Assembly: GCA_963691815.1 (NCBI GenBank)
Contig: OY829655.1
Coordinates: 30,708,271 to 30,772,270, forward strand
Direction of reading: 5' to 3'
From: Echiichthys vipera
Lineage: Eukaryota; Chordata; Actinopteri; Perciformes; Trachinidae
DNA: 64,000 nt
Below are positions 11,901 to 23,900 of this stretch, piece by piece. How positions within the stretch are numbered: the first letter of the stretch is position 1; each line of letters starts with the position of its first letter. Below the pieces are notes generated by a model. The model was not told where the DNA came from. It saw only the letters and a list, made by a program, of their open reading frames with translations, and made no database searches. Made by a program: the position numbers and the translations under genes.

Positions 11901-14900
11901 TTAAATTCTACTTTAAAAAGAGAGGCTACACTGTGTTTAAGTGTGATAAGACTGCCTACATATATGTTTTAATATGCCACAAATCTAGGATCAAATTGCA
12001 GATTCTACTCTTGGTCTTGATCCGGGGTGCCCCGTCCTGCTCCTGGAGAGCTACGGCCCTGCGTGTTTTAGGTTTCTCTTGCTCTAACACACTTGAGTCT
12101 AACAATGTGATGTCATCAAGCAGCTAAAGCGTGTCACAGATTTGATAATCATTAGTCAGGTGTGTTGGAGCAGGAGAAACCTAAAACATGCAGGGCCGTA
12201 GCTGAGCAGGGGCAGGACGGGGCCCCCCTGATCTTGATAAGTTCAGTTCATCTTATTTGAGAAATGTAATCTTGTCACAAACCTGGTACATTAAATTACC
12301 CTCAGAGCCCCCTCAAGTAATTGTTTTTACAATTCAGTACTTTTGCATCGATTATGTTCAAGTTAATGATGTAATCTATTGTTTTTATTCTCCAGCAAAT
12401 GAGAAATGTTACCTTTACAGAATTACAGGGAAATGGTCCTGTTGAAATGCTTTTATCTTTGAGGAAGTGTTTTTTACTGGACGCTGTAACGGCGCCTTTC
12501 TTTGAGTGCAGGTTTTTATATTTATAACGTCTTCAGTTTGTAAATAATACCAGGTTAGCTTTCAAATGAGCGATGCATCAATCTGATTATGACTCAAACG
12601 GCTGGATCAGGTATCGAGACAGAGGGCAAACCTAAAATCTTAAATTGTGTTGTTTATGTACTGGAAAGTAATTCCTGTGTAAGTTTTGACCAATTTGTTG
12701 CTGCTTTTAAAGGTTTTACACTTAAATTCAACAGGAAGTACAATTTAAGTTGTCTTTTTGTTTTTTTACCAAGTTGCTGGTGCACTTTTTATCATCTATG
12801 TACCTGTTTAAAAAAAATTAAATCTAAAGTTAGGAAGCTTGACGTGTCCTAGCACATATAAAAATCATGATCCCAGTTACCTCCACACTATGGGACATAC
12901 CTGTTCATTAGACACTGACTCTAAGTGCCACTCTGTAGTGTTGTTGTAATACCAGAATTTTAAACTTAGTCACAAATACTTTTACAAAAAATATTTTTAT
13001 ACAAGTAGAAGACACCGACAAGAGGTCCTTCCTTTAATACCACAACAAAAAGGCCCCTGGTACGCCAAACTGGGTAGTTGTTTTTCCTGCTTTTCTTAAT
13101 GAATCATCACAGAGCTGGATGAGAAAAAGCCATCAAAAACAAAACAGTTTATTTTCTTCCCTGTTTGATTTGTGCAAGCTTTGGTTGATAACCTGGTTTT
13201 AGCTCTGCTTTAACACTTAACAAATCCTAACGCATTTGAATATCATTTTAAAACGTGGTAGGCTTTGGGTATTGGCTGATACAGGGCACTATCTCTCTGA
13301 ACCGTGACTTAAACCGTTGCATTGATGCACATGCTTTGACTGTTTATTGCACATGAGTTTTGACATGTTTTCCTCTTTCCTCCACCCAGGGCGTTACATT
13401 CCACCTCACTTGAGAAACAAAGATGCACCTAAAAACGGTGAGTTCCCTCTGAAGCTTTGACTGAGCCACACTCAGACCATCGGCACAGTTTTGACCTGTG
13501 TTCTTCCATCAGATCATGGGGAAATTTAGATAAAGCGAGAAAGACTGAAGCACTAATACTGAAGCTTCTGCGTATGATAGTTTATTTTGGCCTGGGTAAA
13601 CTAAAGGGTAAGTGGTGCCGTTAAAAGGCTGCAGCCTGGAATCTTCACCCCAGACGAGGGATGGGAATCAACAACTGGTCACAGAATTGAATGGGAACCA
13701 GGCTTGTTTCTCTCTGAGATCCTTTTTGACGGTTCTTTATTGCGAAACAGTGACGTGAAACTCGTGTTTACGCTGCTGGTGACTTGCCCGACTGAGTCAT
13801 GGTGGTGAGGAAGTCAAGATCCCAAGCAGTCGTTGCAGTAACATTAGACTCAGACAGGCTGAGTGGATTTTTCTTTGGAAAACCAAAATAAAGTATTATC
13901 ATTTCATCTACACATTATTCAGACTTGGGTAATAAAACCTCTTCAGACACTGGAAATGCGTAGGAAACTTTTTCTTTCCTCACAAAAAATGATCAGGAAT
14001 CAAACAGGGGATCAGTAAAGAGTCGGACTGATGAGCAGAAATGATAACGGCGCTCATGTTAATGTCGTATCAGTCCCATCGGAGCCTCAGACTGATCATA
14101 AGTGAGGCAAATTAAACAAATGTCTGATTTCAGTAACTTTTTCCAGTGGTAATTTTGCTGTTGGTTGCTCTGGGGGGAGGTGGAGTGGTTTGTTTGTAGC
14201 ACTGAAAAGTATCTATAGACTCTTTTTAATGTTTTTGAAAGCAGGATGAGGTGGTTTTGAAGTGTTTCTCTCTCTTCTTGTACCTGTTAACCTCTAAAAT
14301 ACGTTAAATCAACACACGTGCTGTGCCTGTTGTAATTTACCAGATAATTCAATTAAAATTCTTGGATTATGTTACTGTGTCATTGTACACTTTGACGTTT
14401 TCTCTCTCGTTGTACTGTTTTCTTATTCCACAGCAGGAAATGGTTATTCCGCTGATAGACAGTGCGGTTATTCAGTGGCACCAGTAAATATCTGTAAGTC
14501 CCTTCTGTCTGCTTTCGCTGAGGGCAACCTGCATTTACAGATGCATGAAATAGCCATTTTACACACCAGCAAAGCCAGTGCAGGGGGGGAGGGGTGGAGC
14601 TGTACACCTCACAGTAAAAGTTAACGATGGGCTCATGATCACTGATGTGCTTCTCTCTGCTGGGACGCTTGCATTCACAATGAGTAATATGTTGTAGGTT
14701 ATGGGGCAATTTGATGTAAGCGTATGCTTGCTGGGTTAATGCTTTTGTTAACTACAGTGTTAACGTCTTAATCTTTTGAATATGCACATGATAAAGTCAT
14801 TAAAATGATCTTTTTCCTACTGTATATGCACGCCCTTATTTCACCTGCAATATCCCCAAAGTTCCTCCTAAGCAGTACCCGCAACCATGGCAGGCAGAGT

Positions 14901-17900
14901 GTCAGCAAAGACAAGGAAATAACTATACTGCAGGATGGGATGGCTGTAAGATTGGTAACTACTAGTGTAGAGACAAGCCCCACACTCATACTGCATGAGC
15001 CAGTAATTCTGGGTGAGTCTTTTTATAGCCTGCTTCCCTACCTTTGCTCAGGTTACCCAAGACTGGCCCCTCAAGAGCTTGCCCTTTACCATGCCTACAG
15101 TGGGGGTTGGCGAAACAAATGTGGTATACCTTGACCTCTACCTGCATGCCAAGCCATCTACTTGTTGGCAGAGTTTCCTAGTGTATATATAGCTAAACAC
15201 TGGGGCAGAATCAACGTGCCCTTGCTTTGTCATGGTCACTTGGAAAAAAAGCAGCAGAAATCTGGGCCTAACACAGCATTTGTCAAAGCTTGCAAACCAA
15301 GTTGCTTATGTGATAATGATGCATGGACGGTGCCTTCAGAGCTGCACTGCATCACAAGTGGCTGTCTTACTAATAACCAGACAATGTCAGCAGTTAAACA
15401 CCAAGGATATAATGCCTCTTTTGCATTGTTCAAACATTCAAACCCATTAACTTCTTAGTTGCAGTATTGAAATCAAAGATTTTATTGAGCAAAGACATTA
15501 AGCTGCGTTGACACAACTCAACAAGAAACGGCCACTAGGCTAATTTATGCAAATCCACCCCCCTAAGCAGCCCTAGGCTTCATCCACACTACTACGTTTA
15601 AAAACACGCTTTTCCTACATTTGAGTCACACTCCGGACATTTCTTGGCCCCTAAAACGGAGACATTTGGAAATGCTGCTGAGCCCGTTATTAGTTTGAGA
15701 AGTCTAGGGTTGTGTTTTAGTCTGGACAAGCAGGAACAGATGTTTGTGACACCGACACCTGTGTCAGTCAGTCAGTCTGATCAGTTAGGTAGGCTGCCTT
15801 TTGTAGATTAATCCTCTGTGTTGGGGCCCCTTTTCTATTGCCATGGCTTCCTCCTGTGATGGATAACGCTCCCGTCACCACTCCCAATCTGTTTTCCACC
15901 GCGGTTACCGCCTTATACTCATGTGACATCTTCATTCTCACCATTATCGTCCTTGCTCCGAAACATTTCCTGTACTTTCAATCGCAGGGCAACATCAGAC
16001 AGTCCTGTTTACACCTCCACGTATGTCCAATGAATGGTCATGTGATAGGTTATACGGCGTGTTTAGCTAAAACACTTCTGCTTTTTGGAATGAAAACTTA
16101 GTTGTGTGGATGTGAGCCCAAGGTGAAACACAAGAATTGTTCTTTAGGTTAGCAAACTGTCCAAAGGCTGAAAGGCTTCTTGCAACATGTAGGCTGGTCT
16201 TTGGAGTTGCTTGCACAGCAACCCAAATCTGCACAACTTCAAACTATGTGGTCATTTGCTGCCTGGAGTGTGGCTGACCTGATGGCATCAAAAGACTCAC
16301 CTGGAATTTGAGACTGTGCTCGGGGATATATTCTCCTTTCTAAGCAGTGTTGGATTCACCAAACCATACCGTCATAGGTGTAAACACACACCAACTTGAC
16401 AGTCCAATAGCGTTGTTTAGTTACATGTTAACAGGTTTTCAATTCAGACCACCGTCCCTGTAGTGTTTGCCAAATTTGTTTGTTTTCCCTTTTGTTATTT
16501 TAACACCACAACTTGCGTAACACACGAGCTAAACACTACTCAGCCCCAAGTGATGTGGTCAATCCAACATTGCTTTTATGTTTGGTGGTTATGATTCATC
16601 ACTGCAGCCATTTTAACATCAAGAGTGAGCTTTGCAAATCCATTTGTGACGTGCATTGCTTTATTCTTTTATTTTGGTGGTTTGATATAAACCAACATCT
16701 CCTGCGTTAGTCACTCAGAAAGTTATACAGTTTTCTAGACACCTCCCATGAAGAGTTTCCAAGCCCTTCAGTGCCGTTAACAGAAGGATTATGATGCGTC
16801 TTGATCCTTTTTCCTTCAAGCCGAAATGCTTTGATTCACCGTCTTTGAAGCCAGGGGCCGCCATTTGGATTGTGTCCATCTGCAGCGACTCATGCTCAGC
16901 CAACATCAACACTCAAGACGTAGCCTAAGAGCGCGGACGTGACACATATGGTCGTAACGTTTAACCAGTTGGTTGAGCCTTGGCGAACACACAGCCCCGT
17001 CTTTTTACAGGTGATCATAATGGTGAGGATTCAGTTTTGAATTTCAGACTTTTCTGCACTGAGACAAAACCTTACAAGAGAGAATTATGGACTCGGTTTT
17101 TGGAACTTGCGCATCCTTTTTCTTGCGCTGGAGGTCGCCCCCCTTGGTCGGACTATAGGTCGTATGAAAGATAAGATGTACGTAGACCACCATCCTGCAC
17201 CAAAAGATCCCCTGAGCGACGCCACCCCTAATTTCTAGCGCCCTCTGCTGTGACCCGCCAACAACGCAGCTCCAGTTATGTCACGCATGTCATGCCCCAT
17301 AGCTCAGCCTTGGTACAGACTTATCATGCTACCGAAATAACGAGTGGGTTGGTTGTTGTTATAAGAACGACTGGATTTGGTTCATTCTACCAAAAACCTT
17401 TGATTTCTCTGCATTTATTCTGGTGTAAAACTGTTGCAGCATTTTTCTTCTGGGTAGTTGTGTGAGCTTTTAGTTCAGATCCTAGTCTCCTCTGGAGTTG
17501 CTTGCTTCCCACCTGTCGGCAAACCAGGCTAAAAATAGGCCAGTCACTTGAAGAGGGACTCATGGTTAGTGAGGCGCGCAGCCAAATGTGTTCTTGTTTA
17601 CTGACACACATGGATAACCTTAGCCTCTTGCTAAGTTTTCTTTTTATTTTATTTTTTCGGTGAAGATTCACCTGGATGGGACGGCGGACGCAGCAATGGA
17701 TTTGTGAATGGTTACCACGACAACCGTACAAACGGTGGCTTTGGAGGACGAGGACCCCCTCGCAATGATAGAGGTGGGCGTGGCGCCTACCGTGGTAACA
17801 GGGGCGGAGGCTCGTTTAATCAACCATTACAAAATGCAGGTGGGGTAACCCTGTCATGCCTTAACATGTCTAACTGTAGCCCCGAGTTTTTTTTTTTTAG

Positions 17901-20900
17901 CCTGACAGTGTAGTTAAAGATGGAAACACGGCCCTCCCCCACCCAGTTTATACAGCTGTTACAACATCAGTTACTCTACATGGTAATAATGGATGTGCAG
18001 TCTGTTATAAATGACTTATAACATTAGCAGTGCAGTTTAGGGGATTGATCATAGCTCCACTTTTGGTAAGAAAGTGTCCATTTGATAACATCCGACTTGC
18101 ACAAAGGTGGTGTCGCTGACGGGTTGTTATCCGTTCATCACAGGGTTTGGCGGTGAGGGCAACTGGGGTGGAGCTCCCAGGGATGCCGCCTACAACAGCT
18201 TTGGTGGACGCAACGACAGATCAAAGTCTACCTTCTTCAACGACCGTGGTGCCAGCTCCAGGGGAAGGTCTGCAATCTTTGTCTTAATGTTTTAAAATGA
18301 AGCAGTAAATGCATTCTGAATGTCTTATTTTATCATTTTTATGGTGACTTTGAGCATTTCCATTGGTTTATTTGTATTGCAAATAAATTGTTTTAGCCAA
18401 ATTTAGCCACTGAGGTCTTCACCTAGCTTAGTACTTTAGCTTTCTTAATGTGCTGTTGTATTGAATCAGAGATGGAAGGGTTTCTTTCTGCTCCGCGCTC
18501 TAACGCACTGCATCTCCACAGATACGAGCGCGGGGGCTTTTCCGGTGGAGGAAACAACCGCTGGCAGGACGAGTCCAGAGAGGAGGATTGGTCCAAGCCC
18601 ACGGCTCCCAACGACCGCCTGGAGAAGTAAGTTCCCAATCAGGAGGGCGTGTTTTAAGCAGACGGGGGCAGTCGCTTTAAATAAGTGTTTTTGCGTTCTC
18701 AACTTGGAGCAGAATAGCCAGCTTGCTAAACCCGTTCTGCCGGATCGGGGCCTGAGGCAGATTTTTTGCATACAAATGACAAAACTGCGATCATGTATTT
18801 TGCGTTTGACCTCAATTTCTGCAATTTTTTTATTTTCTAGTGAGCTTTTCGCTGCAAGCAACACTGGGATCAACTTTGAGAAATACGACGATATTCCCGT
18901 GGAGGCCACTGGAAGCAACTCCCCTCCCCACATTGAAAGCGTAAGTGCTTGCGTATTCGATAGCAGTGTTATTAAAACAGCCAACCTATGTCTAAATTCT
19001 AAGGTTTTAATATAACTTGTGTGATTACTCGGTAGTTCCATGATGTCGACATGGGGGAGATTATTATGGGGAACATCGGCCTGAGTCGCTACGATCGTCC
19101 TACACCAGTTCAGAAGTACGCTATCCCCATCATCAAGTCCAAGAGAGACCTGATGGCTTGCGCCCAGACTGGTGAGTGTTTCTGTATATTCCTAGTGTGT
19201 GGATTTGACACTTAAGTAGATCATCCAGCCCTTTACTGGTTTATTTTTCTACATAGAAAACATCACTACGTTTTAGGAAGTGTAAACGTACTGTACGTGT
19301 AACCCTCGCTGTGTTTCAGGCTCCGGTAAGACCGCTGCTTTCCTGCTGCCGGTGCTGAGTCAGATCTACAGCGAAGGGCCAGGAGATGCTCTGCAGGCCG
19401 CTAAGAACAGTGGACAGGTACAGGGGAAAGGCAATGCACAACTGAACACACCCTGCATTACTATTTGATTTGTGCTAATCAACATTTTATCTTTGATGCT
19501 CAGGACAATGGAAGGTACGGCCGCCGTAAGCAGTACCCCATCGCTCTCGTCCTGGCTCCCACCAGAGAGTTGGCTTTGCAGATCTATGACGAGGCGAGAA
19601 AGGTGAGCTCCGTCCAAGCGTCTGAGTAACTGTACCTGACACTGTTATAGAACACAACAGTGCGCTTAAACATTGAAGCTTAATCGTTTCCGTTTCTTCC
19701 TACGTCTTAGTTTGCCTACCGCTCACGCGTGCGTCCCTGCGTGGTCTACGGCGGCGCTGATATCGGCCAGCAGATCCGCGAGCTGGAGAGAGGCTGTCAC
19801 CTGCTTGTGGCCACACCTGGACGTCTGGTGGATATGATGGAGAGGGGAAAGATCGGTCTGGACTATTGCAAGTCAGTATAATACTGTTCCTTTTTCATTA
19901 TTGAAACGGCTTACTCCAGTCTGTATTTGTTGTGTAATTTAATATGAAATGTGTCGGCAGCTTCTTGGTGCTGGATGAGGCTGACCGCATGTTGGACATG
20001 GGTTTCGAGCCACAGATCAGACGCATCGTGGAGCAGGATACGATGCCACCTAAGGGCATCCGCCAGACCATGATGTTCAGCGCTACCTTCCCTAAGGAGA
20101 TCCAGGTTGGTTGGACAGTCTACATGTATACAGAATTTTACTCAGTGTAATAAATATCAGAATCAGGGGTTCTGTTAAATTTTTTCATGCCTTTATTATG
20201 CTGGGGCAGTTGGAGATTGACAGGAAAGGGGAGGCGACATGCAGCAAAGGGTCGCAGATCGCAGTCGAACCTGGGGCCACTGAATCAAGGACTTTTAGTC
20301 TCCCAGTTGTTCGCGCCTGCTCGATCAACTGGGCGCATCCGTATCTGTTTTTTGACCGGGAAAATCTGTTGTAGTTCGATGGTCCTGAATTTATAAGCTA
20401 ATAGCGTCATTTTGCTGGAGAGTCTATCAACAGAACTTAGGGCGCACTTGGACTGTCCTCCCGCACCGGGTCAAAACTGATTTTTTTGGGTCATGCCTAG
20501 TGCGTTGGACCAGTGTGAGTGCACCCGCTCCGCGCATAATTGCGGCCAGCTGGCCGTCCGCGGCCCGTCTGAGAGAGGTGGGCTTTTGTAGAGCGCGTTT
20601 GCACATGTACGAGCACGAGTGTGCGCAAGTGTACGAGCACGAGGCCTACGATGTGATGACGAATGGACAGCAAGAGGCATTTGCGTGAGGCCTAGGTAGT
20701 GTGAGTACAAACAGGCCTGGGGCGCGGGGGGAGAGGGAGGGGGGACAAGTACCCTAAAGCCCGGGGCGCGGTGCGGAATGACAGTGTGAGTGCGCCCTTA
20801 TATTATTTGGAAAACTACTATCAGCAAGTAGCGGACTTTACAAAATTATAAATGTCCTCTCCTTGATGGCGTCATTCTTTAGCTGCTAAATAAATAGGTT

Positions 20901-23900
20901 ATATTTCTCCTGATTGTGAACCTACGGGTTCCCAATGTCCTTGACACTTACCTGTTTGATCTGTTTGCGTAGATTCTGGCCCGTGACTTCCTGGAGGACT
21001 ACATTTTCCTGGCCGTGGGCCGTGTTGGTTCCACTTCAGAAAACATCACCCAGAAGGTGGTCTGGGTGGAGGACAACGACAAGAGGTCCTTCCTCCTTGA
21101 CCTGCTCAATGCCACAGGTGAGAAACTCAAACTCTAATAAGAAGGGTCTAGTGCCTCCTAATGAAGGTCACATTGGGATCTGATCCATCATTGTGTGTGT
21201 CAGTCTGCCCCATATTGAGCTAATATTGACTTTGCTACATGTCTGCTAACGTATGTTCATTAGAATTTACAGTGAAAGATAATTAAAATGTCATACAGGG
21301 GTGAGCAGTCACTGAAATAACTTGCCGTGTTTAAGGCGTCTGCTTCTCACAATGATCTGAAGTTGTTGTATCTGTGTGCTGAGAAGCCCCACGTTTACTG
21401 GCCGGTTTGGTTTTATCTTAGTTATTCCCAGTGAGGTTCAGGAAAATGTGACAGAGCCCCCAGAGAAGCCCGGTAAGTGTGAATATATCATAATTTCACT
21501 CTTGACCCTCAAGCCAGAGACATCACATCCCACAGCTCATCCTGTCCCTCTGCTCCCCCAGCTGACACGCTGCCTCCGTTTTTGTTTTTCCTTTCATTTC
21601 CAGTAAGAGCTTTTAGGACCAACACGGTTTTCCTTACACTGTATAGACTGTGCTGTTGACTCAAATCTCCTCCCTGTTGAAAAGGGAGTCCTCCTCGGCC
21701 GTAGTTGGTGTGTTAACGGCTCAAAATGACCACGTTGGCTGGTTGTCATGGAGAGTTATGCACACAGTGTCCATACGTTTAAACACTATCAGTTTGTGCC
21801 CCATGATTAAGTGAGCAGACGATACAATCTAGAACTTTAATATTAGCGTATTGTGGGGTTTTTAACGGTGTGTTGAGCAGGGTTGGGCGATGTTAAAATT
21901 TTCCAACCGTCAGCTAAGCCATCGGTGGTTGCTGAGATGTGTTTGAGCAACAAGTTTGTTCCACTATGTTACAAAATAAAGCCTCAAACAGTCAAGAGAA
22001 GTCATGTTCTTAAACTTGTACACCTGTACAGCCTCTGAATTCAAGTTTCTCTTGTAAGACGTTAGCAAAACACGCTTCGTTCAAACTGCACGGTAACTTA
22101 ATAAAACCTCTAAAAAAAACATCATTTTGCCTTTCCACCGTTCCAGCATTTCACCAACTCTGCGAGTTTAGGATGAACATGAAAATAAGCCGGTTCTAAG
22201 CCACGGTTTCCCACGCTGTCTTAAGAGCGACAGCGCGGTCTTCAGGGGTACAAGGGAGGACGAGTAAAAACATTCCCCGACCCTGGTGTTGAGCCATCTT
22301 CAGCCATGTCTGCTCATTGCTGGTGTTGTATAGAAGTTTTGTAACTGGACTCTACCTCTAAAGGAAGCAACACACCGCGCTTTTGTTCTGTTTTAATCTG
22401 TTAATCCACGGACGGCCTTGGTGAAAGCTCACACTTTGACTGTTGGGTAAAGAGGCTTAGTGGTGGTCGACTGCATGAAGATGGCGGCCCAAATGTCCCG
22501 TTTCCATCTAATCAATTAAGCGAGTCTTATTGGGCTCATGTGGGAGTTTTTACTCACTGGCGTTATTAATATTTAGTGATATGGACGGGGTGGAGCTATG
22601 ATGGATGTTAACCGGCTTGTGCCCGAGTGCATTAGCTGCAAATGGTGCGCCTTGGAACGGCCTGTCCTATCCCGTCTTCCCTTAGCCATTTTTATTATCT
22701 CAAGCTTTTATTTTGAAAGCCATTAATGCCAAATAGCTGCACCGTCATATACTATATTTAAATTGTTTAAACTAGGGACATCCCACGCCAATACATCCCT
22801 AGTTTAAACACTGTTCAGGTCCCGTCTCTGTGCTCTGCAGATAACCTGAAGCCCAGGCGGTTAATGGTTCATTAATGGTCGTCAGTAATCGTTCAGCTTT
22901 TTTATCCAACCCATTTTTCCATTTCCAAGTTGTCATTTAGACTTTTATTTTGTTTTACATCATGATCTTGTCGTTGCTTTCCTTTTTTAGCGTGACTTTA
23001 AGTTCCTGCTCACATCTTTTTAGTCACAACCCCTCATCCATGCCCTCGTCATCAGTCATCAATGATTCCTATCTCTTTCTCTCCTTCCGTGCTCTTTATC
23101 CTGCTGTCCTCCCTTTGTGTCTCGTCCTCTTGTTTCCCGCTGCACAGGCAAAGACTCGCTGACTCTGGTGTTCGTGGAAACCAAGAAAGGAGCCGACGCT
23201 CTGGAAGACTTCCTCTACCACGAGGGCTACGCCTGCACCAGCATCCACGGAGACCGGTCCCAGAGAGACAGAGAGGAAGCTCTGCATCAGTTCCGGTCTG
23301 GGCGCTGCCCCATCTTGGTGGCTACAGCTGTAAGCGGACCTAAGTTTTAACCTTTTGGGGGGTTCGGGGGAGGTGTTCCTCTCTTGCACCATATGGCACG
23401 TCTTTCTAGCGATTTCAGACTTTACCGTCCCTTGGCAATGTCACACTGGCAGCCAGTCAAATCGAGCAAGAGGCAAACTTTACTACTGTTAAATGACGGA
23501 TGCAGACCGCCTGCTGGTGTGGAGTTATTTCCTCATACATTTGCACAACAGACGTACTTGTTGGTCACCGGTTGTGGTCCGTGCGGTGTGAGACACAGGC
23601 GACACAACAGTCAACCTTCATCATCCGCAGTTCTTTGACGCCTGGTTGCAGTTTCTTTAGGCTTAAAATCTGATCTGAGTGGCTTCTCTCAGATTTCTGA
23701 TGATCCAGTAACATCTTTCATCTGCTCTACGGTTTTAAATATAACGTTTTTAATGTTTCCCTCTGGGTCGTATGAAGAAGCTTGAGTATGCTAAATATTA
23801 CAGCGTCATAAAGAAGAGCCAGATTTGTTTTGGATCCAGTTCCAGGTCGACAAACACGAATTTGATTTTGAGATCAAAGCCACACGGTTTTAAAAGATAT

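Noticed and set aside
13660..14070. Possible hAT-like MITE (GATGGGAATCAACAACTGG start)
   Set aside because: The start resembles a known fish repeat, but a matching inverted end could not be found.
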